From assembly GCA_034440235.1 (NCBI GenBank), contig JAWXBR010000048.1, forward strand, positions 1-54,011: 54,011 bases of DNA, written 5' to 3'. A model generated the notes under the pieces. The model worked only from the letters and a program-made list of their open reading frames with translations, did not search any database and had not been told where the DNA came from. The DNA is from JAWXBR01 sp034440235 (lineage in GTDB: Bacteria > Bacteroidota > Ignavibacteria > Kapaibacteriales > Kapaibacteriaceae). Position numbers and translations under genes: made by a program. Shown in pieces: positions 17,511 to 27,700 of the stretch (position 1 is its first letter; every line of letters starts with the position of its first letter).

Positions 17511-17518
17511 TATATTTG
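17511..17518 (+). promoter_or_regulatory. -7 promoter box directly before nuoF
   Basis: TATATTTG is a perfect TAnnTTTG box, and only 4 nt separate it from the nuoF ATG. Transcription would therefore start at or just inside the start codon. TTCG copies at 17493-17500 are in the right area for a -33 element. Confidence 0.6.
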
Positions 17519-17522
17519 CCAG

Positions 17523-18854
17523 ATGTATACAGCACCACATCTGGTCCTCCCGAAGATCGACAACCTACGCGCAGTTGACACCTACGTTGCTAACGGAGGT
17601 TACAATGCGTACCGCTCTGCTTTAAAGATGACACCCGACGAAGTGATTGACGTTGTAAAACGTTCAGGGCTTCGCGGACGCGGTGGTGCGTGTTTTCCGA
17701 CGGGACTCAAATGGTCGTTTATGCCTAAGGGCAACGAGAAGCCAAAGTATCTGGCAATCAACGGCGACGAGTCAGAACCAGGCTCGTTTAAAGACCGACA
17801 GATTTTCGAAGACAATCCGCATCAGCTCATCGAAGGTGTGCTTATCGCCGGTTATGCTATGGGCATCAAACAGGCCTTCATCTACATCCGTGGTGAATAC
17901 CACAAATGGGTGACGATTATGGAGAAGGCACTCGATGAAGCGTATGCAAAAGGCTTCGTTGGGTCGAAGATGACTGACACATTTGGTGGCACTTACTCGA
18001 TGGAGATTGTTGTGCATAAGGGCGCGGGCGCCTACATCTGCGGCGAAGAAACTTCATTGATGAGTTCGCTCGAAGGTGACCGCGGCTATCCTAGGTTCAA
18101 ACCTCCATTCCCAGCAAACAAAGGTTTGTGGGGCATGCCTACAACGATTAATAATGTCGAGACACTCGCAACCGTGCCACCAATTATCGCAATGGGTGCA
18201 GACGCGTATGCAGCCATTGGCGCTAAGGGTCACTCGGGTACAATTCTGTACGGCATAAGCGGACACATCGTGAAGCCGCAGGTTGTTGAACTTGCGTCCG
18301 GCATCCTGCTAACAGACATCATCCACGACGTATGTGGCGGTGTACCAGGTGGTAAAAAAGTCAAGGCAGTGATTCCAGGGGGCTCGTCGATGCCTCCGCT
18401 AAGGGGCGACGAGATTGAAGGCGTGCGCATGGACGAAGAATCTCTTAAAGTCCTTGGTACACACATCGGAACAGCGGGAATCATGGTGATGGACGAAGAC
18501 ACAGACTTGGTAAAAGTCCTTCTTCGCATTGCACACTTCTACCATCACGAATCGTGCGGACAGTGTACTCCATGCCGCGAAGGTTGTGGCTGGATGGAAA
18601 AAATTCTTCACCGTGTTGATCATGGTGATGCTACTTCAGAAGACCTCGATTTACTTCTGAATGTCGCATCACAAATCGAGGGTCACACGATCTGCGCCTT
18701 AGGTGAAGCAGCAGCATGGCCAGTGCGCGGCTTCATTCTGAAGTTCCGCGATGAGTTCGAACGTCGTTGCAAACCAAGCAGATCGTTTGTTTCGCTGAAT
18801 GTGGTGCACGGACGTCGTAGCAACGTGCCAACCTTTGTGAACATTGGCTCTTGA
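17523..18854 (+). CDS. nuoF: NADH-quinone oxidoreductase subunit F (NuoF)
   Basis: The NADH-oxidising, FMN-binding subunit of complex I or a related diaphorase. The 443-residue protein shows the FMN/NADH site (GLRGRGGACFPTGLKW, INGDESEPGSFKDR, GAGAYICGEETSL), the SLBB-like middle region, and the N3 iron-sulfur ligands in SCGQCTPCREG with the fourth Cys in TICALGEAAAW. All key residues are intact. It stands alone: neither nuoE nor nuoG flanks it, unlike most bacteria, and the promoter immediately upstream suggests independent transcription. It could still join a complex coded elsewhere or serve a soluble NADH-dependent enzyme. Confidence 0.95.
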   Translation: MYTAPHLVLPKIDNLRAVDTYVANGGYNAYRSALKMTPDEVIDVVKRSGLRGRGGACFPTGLKWSFMPKGNEKPKYLAINGDESEPGSFKDRQIFEDNPHQLIEGVLIAGYAMGIKQAFIYIRGEYHKWVTIMEKALDEAYAKGFVGSKMTDTFGGTYSMEIVVHKGAGAYICGEETSLMSSLEGDRGYPRFKPPFPANKGLWGMPTTINNVETLATVPPIIAMGADAYAAIGAKGHSGTILYGISGHIVKPQVVELASGILLTDIIHDVCGGVPGGKKVKAVIPGGSSMPPLRGDEIEGVRMDEESLKVLGTHIGTAGIMVMDEDTDLVKVLLRIAHFYHHESCGQCTPCREGCGWMEKILHRVDHGDATSEDLDLLLNVASQIEGHTICALGEAAAWPVRGFILKFRDEFERRCKPSRSFVSLNVVHGRRSNVPTFVNIGS

Positions 18855-18909
18855 GTAGCACAAAGTATACACGCTGCAAAGCCCGAACACTCTACAAAGC
18901 ACGAACACA

Positions 18910-19530
18910 ATGAAGCGCATCGGAATTATTGGTGGGTCGTTTAATCCGATTCATATCGCGCACCTCATTATTGCCGACAGGTTTGTAGAGCAGATGGACC
19001 TGACCTCTTGCTACTTCGTACCTGCATTCCAGACTCCGTTCAAGGTCGGACACCCACCGTCGCATGATGCTACTCCAGAGCAACGCCTTGCTATGGTCGA
19101 GAGTTCGTTGGTACTCAACCCGTACTTCCTTTCATCGGATGTCGAGATTCGACGTGGCGGTGTATCGTATACAATCGATACCATCAAACACATGTGCACG
19201 CAGCACCCAGATGCAGAATTGTGTCTGCTCATAGGTAGCGACCAGGCAATCGAATTTGTACGATGGAAAGATTGGCAGGAGATACTTGCCATGGCCCAGT
19301 TGTGCATAGCACGACGTCCGTTCCTTCTCACACCCGAGCAAGAAGAACGCATGAACGAAGCACTAACGGTTAATGGCCGATCACCAATTTGGATTAATGC
19401 GCCCTTGCTCGAGTTGTCATCGACCGAAATACGACGTCGAATTACCGAAGGTCGTACTGCCAATTACATGACAGTGAAAGCCGTAATCGACTACATCCGT
19501 GAGAACGGACTGTACAGCAAGGATCGGTGA
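18910..19530 (+). CDS. nadD: nicotinate-nucleotide adenylyltransferase
   Basis: Makes nicotinic acid adenine dinucleotide in NAD synthesis. The 206-residue protein carries the nucleotidyltransferase signature GIIGGSFNPIHIAHL near its start, LLIGSDQAIEFVRWKDW, and the C-terminal ELSSTEIRRRI. The 55-bp leader contains a near-exact direct repeat (CAAAGC.CGAACAC at about 18878 and 18896). No Shine-Dalgarno is evident. Confidence 0.95.
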   Translation: MKRIGIIGGSFNPIHIAHLIIADRFVEQMDLTSCYFVPAFQTPFKVGHPPSHDATPEQRLAMVESSLVLNPYFLSSDVEIRRGGVSYTIDTIKHMCTQHPDAELCLLIGSDQAIEFVRWKDWQEILAMAQLCIARRPFLLTPEQEERMNEALTVNGRSPIWINAPLLELSSTEIRRRITEGRTANYMTVKAVIDYIRENGLYSKDR

Positions 19531-19552
19531 TGCCTATCGTTACTCAACACAA

Positions 19553-20368
19553 GTGCCAGTGATACGGTATCTCATTACTGCAGCATTAATTATTGTTGCC
19601 ATCGGCATGGTCTTTCCTATGGCATGGATGCTCGTTGTATCACTGCGTGCAAATCCCGAACAGTACAGCACGATGGCACAGATGGTGCAGGGTCAGACGA
19701 CCGTTGTGAATTACACCGACGCATGGCAGAGCGATAATTTTCTACGATACTTTCTTAACTCATCACTAGTGGCTGCTGTTGTAACGGCTGCAAACGTGTT
19801 GTTTTGTTTCTGGGCTGGGTATGCATTTGCACGACATCGATTTCGCGGCAATGCATTGTTGTTTGCATCGGTGCTTGGAGTACTCATCATCCCTCAGCAG
19901 GTGATCATGATTCCGTTGTATCGCCTCATTTCAGAGCTCGGCTGGATTAACACGTACTGGGCCCTAATCGTGCCCTGGCTTGTAACGCCGTTTGGAATAT
20001 TTCTTGTGCGGCAGTATGTAGAGAACCTTCCGTCGGATATCGAAGACGCTGCTCGATTAGACGGCGCAGGGGAGTGGAACATACTCTTTCGCATTGTAAT
20101 GCCCCTTTGCAGACCCATACTAACGGTATTAGCCATCTATGTTTTCCTGAGCAACTGGAATTCATTCCTATTCCCGTTCCTTTTTACAACGGATGAGCAG
20201 CATCGCACGCTGCCTGTTGGACTTGCGTTTTATTTGGGAAAACAGTCCATTGACTGGGGTCACCTTATGGCCGGAGCAAGCATCGCAGCCTTGCCTGTTT
20301 TGATCTTGTTTTCGGTATTTCAACGGCGAATCATCGAGGGACTTACTGCAGGCGCCTTGAAAGAGTAA
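19553..20368 (+). CDS. ABC transporter permease, carbohydrate type (MalG/UgpE-like)
   Basis: An inner-membrane permease of about 271 residues with six hydrophobic segments. The EAA loop that docks with the ATPase is clear: DAARLDGAGEWNILFRIVMP, followed by a typical C-terminus QRRIIEGLTAGALKE. The family imports sugars or glycerol-3-phosphate and normally needs a second permease, an ATPase and a binding protein; none is adjacent. The frame is open back to 19499 inside nadD. I picked GTG 19553, just before the first helix; GTG 19559 is as good. An ATG overlapping the nadD stop is in another frame and ends after ten codons. Confidence 0.85.
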   Translation: MPVIRYLITAALIIVAIGMVFPMAWMLVVSLRANPEQYSTMAQMVQGQTTVVNYTDAWQSDNFLRYFLNSSLVAAVVTAANVLFCFWAGYAFARHRFRGNALLFASVLGVLIIPQQVIMIPLYRLISELGWINTYWALIVPWLVTPFGIFLVRQYVENLPSDIEDAARLDGAGEWNILFRIVMPLCRPILTVLAIYVFLSNWNSFLFPFLFTTDEQHRTLPVGLAFYLGKQSIDWGHLMAGASIAALPVLILFSVFQRRIIEGLTAGALKE

Positions 20369-20389
20369 AACGATAGATCGCTACGCACA

Positions 20390-20420
20390 TTGAAGAGTGA
20401 GCGGACACATCGTATCTTTG
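20390..20420 (+). promoter_or_regulatory. promoter of bioY
   Basis: TTG at 20390-20392 and TATCTTTG at 20413-20420, separated by 20 bp, fit the Bacteroidota -33/-7 pattern. The bioY ATG is 20 bp further on. Confidence 0.6.
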
Positions 20421-20440
20421 TAAAGTAACGTGAGGTATAG

Positions 20441-20995
20441 ATGTTAACACTTCGTCGAGATATAGTTGCGGGTTCGCCGCTTGTCACAGATATTGTTCTG
20501 TCTGTCGTGGGAGCCACAGTCATTGTGCTCGCAACACAGGTTGCTGTCAACCTACCATTTACGCCAGTCCCCATCACGGGACAAACCTTTGGGGTTCTGG
20601 TTGTGGCTATGCTACTTGGCAGAATGCGTGGTATGTATGCCGTTGGGATGTACTTAGGAGCAGGTCTTTTGGGTGCACCAGTGTTTGCCAACTTCATGTC
20701 GCTCCCGGCAATCTTCGGTCCGACATCGGGTTACTTACTCGGCTTTCTACCCATGGCGTATGTAGCTGGCTTATTATCTGAAAAAGGTTGGAATCTCTCG
20801 TATGTAGGCGCCATTACAACGGGTCTCGTTGCCCACACGGTTGTTCTGATTTGTGGTGTTGTTGTTCTTTCCGCGTTCGTCGGCGTTGGCAATGCATGGA
20901 CGATGGGCGTTGCCCCATTCCTTGTTGGTGACATTGTAAAAAGTGTTGTTGCTGCTGTCGTCGTTCGACTTGCACTATCTAAGCGAAAAACCTGA
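20441..20995 (+). CDS. bioY: biotin transporter BioY
   Basis: The substrate-binding S component of an ECF-type biotin transporter, or a solitary biotin carrier. At 184 residues with about six membrane segments it is the usual size. Family patterns are seen: FTPVPITGQTFGVLVVAMLLG, RGMYAVGMYLGAGLLGAPVF, and FGPTSGYLLGFLPMAYVAGLL. No ECF ATPase or T component is nearby. Its own promoter precedes it, and its TGA shares bases with the ATG of the next small gene. Confidence 0.95.
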   Translation: MLTLRRDIVAGSPLVTDIVLSVVGATVIVLATQVAVNLPFTPVPITGQTFGVLVVAMLLGRMRGMYAVGMYLGAGLLGAPVFANFMSLPAIFGPTSGYLLGFLPMAYVAGLLSEKGWNLSYVGAITTGLVAHTVVLICGVVVLSAFVGVGNAWTMGVAPFLVGDIVKSVVAAVVVRLALSKRKT

Positions 20996-21342
20996 TGGAT
21001 TACACAGACATGAAACTCCTCGCTTCTCTCATCACTGATGAGATGGAGAAGAGGCACAAAGCCGACATGGCTCCCAAGTGGCAAGGTGGAACGATCATCT
21101 TCCGTCCATCGCACCCATCCCTCAACCAGCATGAGCTTTCGATTGAACGCTTCATGCACAAGATTGTCATGATGCGCGACAACCTGCGTGTACTTGAACA
21201 GCAGGTAAACTCAAACAAAGAGTTGTCAGAAGGGGAAAAGATCAAACTACAGTCATACATAACCCGCATCTATGGGTCGATGACGTCGTTTAACTTCATG
21301 TTTGCCGAAGAGGAAGACAAACTGAAGGGGGCCAGCGAGTAA
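20995..21342 (+). CDS. small protein of unknown function
   Basis: A soluble, charged 115-residue protein without signal peptide or membrane segment. Residues 1-40 hold a basic/aromatic motif (MAPKWQGGTIIFRPSHPSL), and the rest is predicted helical and heptad-like (RFMHKIVMMRDNLRVLEQQVN, SEGEKIKLQSYITRIYGSMTSFN). I do not recognise a family. It overlaps bioY by one base (TGATG) and so is co-translated, but no biotin link is evident in its sequence. Its stop codon lies at the centre of the first palindrome of the array that follows. Confidence 0.7.
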   Translation: MDYTDMKLLASLITDEMEKRHKADMAPKWQGGTIIFRPSHPSLNQHELSIERFMHKIVMMRDNLRVLEQQVNSNKELSEGEKIKLQSYITRIYGSMTSFNFMFAEEEDKLKGASE

Positions 21343-21424
21343 ACTCGCTGATGGGGCAACGAGTGGACTCTCTAACGGCGCTTGCGAATAAACTCTGTTT
21401 TGTGGTGCAAGCGAGTAAACTTGC
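21333..21424. repeat. periodic array of four degenerate palindromes
   Basis: Copy 1 (21333-21350) is CAGCGAGTAAACTCGCTG, a perfect 18-nt palindrome. Degenerate copies lie at 21360-21370, 21384-21397 and 21407-21424, each a GAGT-NN-ACTC core or a close variant. Core spacing is about 24, 25 and 26 bp. The array fills the gap between the small gene's stop codon and the 3' end of tRNA-Asp. Confidence 0.75.
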
Positions 21425-21498
21425 GGAACCGACGGGGCTCGAACCCGCGACCTCCGCCTTGACAGGGCGGCGCTCTAACCAAGCTGAGCTACGATTCC
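21424..21498 (-). tRNA. tRNA-Asp (anticodon GTC)
   Basis: The minus strand folds as a full cloverleaf of 75 nt: acceptor GGAATCG with CGGTTCC, D-arm GCTCAGCTTGGTTAGAGC, anticodon stem CCGCC/GGCGG around CTGTCAA, T-loop TTCGAGC, discriminator G. Anticodon GTC reads Asp codons. CCA is not encoded. Confidence 0.95.
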
Positions 21499-21513
21499 GT
21501 TTCTAATAGACTG

Positions 21514-21586
<73 letters not shown>

Positions 21587-21604
21587 GCGGCATTTTCAGA
21601 GCCG

Positions 21605-21634
21605 CAAAGATAAGGAAGCGCGACAAGATGACAA
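21605..21634 (-). promoter_or_regulatory. promoter of the tRNA-Ala/tRNA-Asp unit
   Basis: On the minus strand, TTG (21634-21632), 19 bp, then TATCTTTG (21612-21605): a near-ideal Bacteroidota promoter, 18 bp before tRNA-Ala. It is the clearest promoter in the window and helps to place the organism. Confidence 0.75.
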
Positions 21635-21771
21635 GCGTGCCATTTTGAGTACGCTCGATGGTATTATTGCACCCAATGACGATTGAGGATTTCCTGACCA
21701 GAAAATTCCTGACTAGAAATTCAAGGCAAGAGCTACCTATAAAAAATTCCTTACACGACAAAAGGTTAGAC

Positions 21772-24700
21772 ATGAACCGTTGGTTCGCAACTTTTCTTGT
21801 TATGCTGATTGCAGTATGTGCTTCGACCCATGCACAGACCCTACAGATAACAGCCGCAGGCGGATTCGGTCCGTTCACATCGGGATCGGTTTCATCAAAC
21901 TCGTTTACAATACAGGGATATCCGAGCGGCGCTGTTGCTGACTCTGTGTCGTGGCAGATTGTCGTGAAGGACGGACCAAACGGAGCTCTGCGCGTCGTGC
22001 GTACGGCAAAGACAGTAGGGCCTTGGGTTACGACTATGGGTGACCTTCCATTCCTACCCAATCCGCAGTTGAATGCAACGGTGTCGTATACCTACAATGG
22101 TCAGAAGACAAGTCGAACACTTGTTTCTGATATCAAGATGACTGCTCCAACAATTACGTGGATTGCAACGAATAACTGGGCGGGGATTCCGATAAAGTCA
22201 GCATTCACAGGACGCTTCGGTGTCACTGGTTGTCCACCTGGCACAACCCGTATCGTGATTTACCTGCACCCAATCTTCGGAGCCAATCTCGATTCGGTTG
22301 TACGCAATGGCACAAACCTCGACTCAGCAACGCTCAGGTATTCGACGATGGCACATAACGGCGCACTCTCAATTCAGGCTGTGATGACGTTCCCTGGAGC
22401 GCCTCCAGGCGGATACCTCATTGCAAAAGCGATACCCGACATCCTGCCAGCGGTAAACGTAAAGGCATCACTGGGTTATGGTCCGTTTACTACAGCTCGT
22501 ACAGCGTTAAATGTATTTACAATCGACAGTACACTGGGCTCATACACAAGTGCAGTCTTTACGTTTACTGCGGGCGGACGTTACGGCGCTGTCTATTCGG
22601 TAGGCAAGCAGACTGCACCATGGGTGAAAGCAACAGACCGCTTTCAGATTACAGCCAACATGGGCGATCTGCCACCATATTCCACGCTGCGTGTAGATAT
22701 GATTAACTCAAGCGGACAAATCTCGAACACGCAGATGGTTCCCATAAAGATTATTCCTTCGACAGATCCGCCTCTCTTTACCATGCGTCGTCAGCCGCCT
22801 GTTGTGTTTCAGTCCAACGGAAGCGACAGCATCGTACTCGATACGTTGCCAGCGCGAACAATGCGCGCCAAGCTGACGTTGTTGTCGCCGACCAGCCAGT
22901 TCATAAAGGACACGTCCCTTAAAACAGGTGCGATTGGCTTTCTAACCAGAGCTCCAATCAAGTTTAATGGCGGTTCACTGCCGAAATACACCCATACACT
23001 TCGCGCAGAGTTCTGGAATGATTACAGTTTAGATGCCGCGGAGTTCGATTATTACTTCGACGTTCGGGACACGACGGTGCCGTATCTGTTTGCTTCGACG
23101 TACGGACCGTTCATTCAGTCGGATTCAGCAACGTTCAGCATGGGCATTACGGACGTAAGAGCCCCTTCACAGACCGTTACAAAACGTGTTGGTTGGTTTC
23201 AGTTGGTGGATACACTCAACGGACGTGTGTTATTGCGCGGTCCAGATGTTGCACTGGATACTGTAAAGCGTATCGATTCGCTCTACTGGGGTGACACCAT
23301 TAGTAGCCGCGCACTCATACAAACGGCAACGCTGCCGGTGAGCGCCGGAGCCCAGTTTATCGACGTCGGCATAAACGGCACCGATACCGTCTTTACCAAC
23401 GTGTACGTGCACCCTCTCCTTATGGTAGCTCGCCCCGGTGTACTTACGGCTTCTGCAGGATATGGTCCGTTTACCGCGGGCATTAATGCGCCCAATACCT
23501 TCCGCATTGACTCGTTGCCGGATGACACAGAGTCTGTGGAGTTCATGGTAACAGGTACTGTGAATACCTCGAACATTGATTCACTCTTGCTAACACAAAT
23601 CGTGGAAAACACTGCGCAGTTCACAACCAACATGGGAATGTTGCCTGTGAACGCGCGACTAACGGTTACGGTGCGTACCACTAATGGGCCGCACGATGGA
23701 GTCTCGCTCATACGATTCTTGCATACGGTGCCCGACACGCTGTTTATGCAGCCAACGTTAAAGTTCGATACACTTGCGTTTGCGTGGCAAACGAGCTCGG
23801 CAGGTGCACGTACGCAGATAACGGGTCCTCGCGTTATACCAGATACCTTCGTCGTACGACGTCTGCCTGCGCAAACAGAAAGAATAACCGTTGCGACGTT
23901 CGATCTACAGGGTAACAGAATTGACTCAACGACGATGGATGTTTCGTATCGCGTTCGATTCGATTCGACACTGGTAGTGAAGGTGCCGTTCGTGTTCACA
24001 GCATTTTCAACAAGTCGTATCGAGTTTCGCATTTTCTCTACGGGCGGCCTTCCAGACGGTATAATGTACGGGCGTCGTATTGCGGTAAAGCCCGCACCGT
24101 TCAGTCTTGCGGCTAGACGTTATACAACGACACCACCATATCTCGATACCGTGAGTGTGCACCAGGGGTCTGCAGACCAGATGGACATGACTACTCGTGT
24201 TGTATTGGCTGGTTCGAACTACGGCTTCGCGCCGAACATTGTCATCGATTCTACTCGCATTCGTTTCTTGACTTGCTTTGGTACTCGTGTCGATTCACTT
24301 CTACCCGCCGTAGCTGCGTCGAACCCTGCTACGAATGTTGTTAGTGATACGACTTTTCCTATCACGGTTTTGCCAGTAACTACAACGCGAGCCGAAGTCA
24401 CCATTTATTCGAAAATGCTGACGCTTCCGGCGCAAGGCTTTGTGTATAGCGATACGATACGCATCGTACCCGGACCCGTGACGTACGCGCCCATGAGAGG
24501 GGATTTCCCAACCTTCCGAGTTAACGACACCGTTCGGCATGCGTTGTACAACCCATATACACTTCGGCAGCTTCCGCTCATCGACAGTATCTCGCAGTAC
24601 CGCGTTGTGAACTCCAACAACGTTGTCGTTGCGAGTTATCCCGCGCAGGTGCCGCAGCGTGACTCAGTCTTGTACATCGTGAACATGGACTCCACGGCGT

Positions 24701-27700
24701 TCCCTCCGTCTGGCTCTCCGTATCGCATCCTTGCCCAAGCGAACTACACCGTGTGTACAGAGAAACGTACATACGCGTTTGCAGTCGACACATTTACTGT
24801 AACGAGAACCTTGCCCGACCCGATAGAAAAGAACTACATCTACTCCACAGCCGGTTGGGGGCCGTTTAAAACAGGCAAAGGCAAATTCAGCCAATTTTTT
24901 ACGTCGCTTCGGCCAGGCCAGTTTATCACGAGTCAGGATACTTTAGGTGCCGATCAACTCGTGATCACGGTAAGCGCAATCGTGAAGATTAATGGTGTAG
25001 ACAGTTTGGAAGCAACGTACATCACATCTTCAAACACAGTCCTGAAGGGAGCCGCAATTCCAGATGTGTGGAAGTTCCAGTCCACGTTGCAACAAATTGG
25101 TGGCAACATCCCGGGTACATTCATCAAGATGAAGGTGGACTGGGTTAAGGTGCGTACGGCCGGTAGCATTCCGCAGGCATCGTACACGTATTACTTCCCG
25201 ATGCTGTACACGCCATTCCCACCGCAGCCCATCATATCTAGTGATGGATGGGGTCCATTCGATCAGTCCGTGTCTGCGGGTGGCACTGGCGTAAAGACCA
25301 TGGCACACCCGATTACGATAACTGACTCGGTTGGTTCGGACATCATTCGCTACGTACAGGTCTACATGATAGACTATCGTGGCAAAGTCATCGACTCACT
25401 TAGAATGACGCCGGGTGCCAAATTGGACACGGGCATAAATCTCGTTCAGCTTTTCACTATGCCCTCGTACGATGTCGCACAGTTCCCTTGGCCAAGCGTC
25501 GCACGTGACAACAAGAACATCACCATGTTCGTTGGGTACTACTTCGAAAACAACTTGCTTATGGGGGGCTCTCAGAAGGAGACCATACAGCTCAATCCGA
25601 GACCGTATTGGTTGAATAACTCTCTGGTTGATGCGACAAGCGTAATCGGAACGAACAACTACCTCACGGTGTTAACTCCGCTTCCAACGCCCTCGTTTAC
25701 GACAACGCTGCCACTCATCGGGAGTTTGCCATTTAAAACGGGTGGTGCTGATGGCAACCTGTATATATCACACAAGGTTATATACCTTCATACAAGTACA
25801 AGGTCAGAATTCCTTTTCCAATCTTCGGATCTTGCGCCCTCCAGCACGTTTGGTTGGAATCCTGAATTCGGAAATCTCGGTGTGGCAAGTGTGTTCTATG
25901 TCGTAACTGCCACCGATGGTGAACAAGCGCCACCGTTCTCAGCGATTCGGAAGTTCGAACCGGACGCAAAGGGTAACCTCGCGCAGAACCTCCGTCTACG
26001 TGCAAAAATCGATGCAAAGGTCACCGTATCGCCAACAACGTTGTTTAAGGTTGTAGAAAAGGTTCTACAATTAGTCGGTATGATCCCTCAAGGTCCGACC
26101 TCCGGTGCAGTCGAGTTTGCACCAACATTCGCTTTGTCGCTAGGTAGCGAACAACTCATGAATATCAACATGGGTGTGGACACAAGTGACCAGATGACGC
26201 ACATCGGCCAGGTACCAGAAGTTGCAAGCGCAGGGCCGTCCAACCAAAACACATTCCCTACGGCATTGTCTACTGCCTTCATCTATGACTTCAGTTTCGG
26301 TGGAGAAATCAAACTCGTGAAGGGATTCTTAGGCGTCGGAATTTCTCTCAACAACATCATGCGCTTTAATTGGGGTTCGACGTTCCAGGGTCCATTAAGC
26401 AACGTTAAGACCACGACGTACCCGGTTGGTATCTCCGATCGCGTATATGTGGTCGTAGATGTAAGTGTGTTCTGGGGACTCTTCCGTCACGAAATCTATC
26501 GCGGTCAGTTGATATCCATCAACTCACGGTATGGTATACCTACATTCTCGGTGTTCCCGCAGTCGTTTAATTCCTTCTTCCAAACGGGGACGGAATGGTA
26601 TGATCCAAAAGGCGCCAGCATTGAAACGCCGCAGGTTGATACAATCGTGCGTCAGCCCCTTCCTCCCGAGACCCCTGTCTATTACTCTACACCAAGTGTA
26701 GATGCAAACGACTCGGCCGTGGTGGTGGCATGGACGGAACATTCATTACGCGGTAAGGATGGCTCGGTGATGCTTGGACGCGTTAACAAAGAAACGTCGT
26801 CGTTCCGCACTACGAGTCTTATTACGACGGGACGTAATGGTGTTCACGACCCTGTTGCTCAATTGCTCGACACCGATGGCACCACACTGGTGGCTTGGAA
26901 CCAGAATCGCAATGACGCTGCAGTAACGGGCGGAACGGAGCTCACAGCGGAGTCTGCTGCGCACTTGATGTTGGGTGAAAACATTCACGCTTCGATTGTC
27001 GATGCGAAGGGTGTTGTAAAACATGAGTGGGTGCTTGACGGCGATGCATCATCCAATAACATCGATGGTAGAGCCGCCGTCACCGTCTCACGCGATGGAA
27101 AGAGTGCTCTAATTGCTTGGCCGGTGCAACATGAAGGTCGTGCGAATTCTGAGGTAGTGGCTGTGATACTCAACAAAACTGGTGACACTTGGACGTCAAG
27201 CGCGCCGACAATGATTGCACCCACTCCTGGTCACGACCAGTGGATTGACGTCGCACCAGTGGGCGATGGCGAATTTCTCGTTGTGTGGAAACATGACGTC
27301 GATAATCCCGAAGCAGGCGCTGACGTGATGTGGTCGAAGTACAACGGCTCATGGTCGGCTCCAGCAGCGTTGCGGAGCAGTGCGCCACAGACAAAAATCG
27401 AATCGATATCGCTCGATGGTAACGGTGATTACGCTGTTCTGGCCATCGGTTCATCGGTAATCGATGCAGCCACCAATGTTCATACGTCGTCGGTAGCAGC
27501 GTATGAATTCACAACGACGTGGCAAGAGCCAACGACGCTGTCTATAGCTGGTGCGCAGGCAACGGTAAGCGACCTCGACGTATCGGTGGGGTCGTCTGGA
27601 CGCTCACACGTCATTGTCGATCTACTGTACGCCACAGCAGAGGGAAATGCCGAACGCAAGTCTCATGTGTTCTCCGCTGCGGACGCGTCGGCCTCATGGC

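Noticed and set aside
19530..19562. ATG overlapping the nadD stop as the permease start
   Set aside because: That frame ends after ten codons and is not the permease frame.
20369..20440. Biotin-type riboswitch or BirA operator before bioY
   Set aside because: The leader is about 20 nt after the promoter, with no inverted repeat of BirA type and no riboswitch fold seen.
21333..21424. Possible CRISPR or ordinary terminator
   Set aside because: Units are too short and degenerate for CRISPR, and there is no T-run after the palindromes.
23283..24032. 249-codon minus-strand frame inside the giant T9SS gene
   Set aside because: Antisense to strong coding sequence with no recognisable domain; typical shadow of a low-stop reverse frame.
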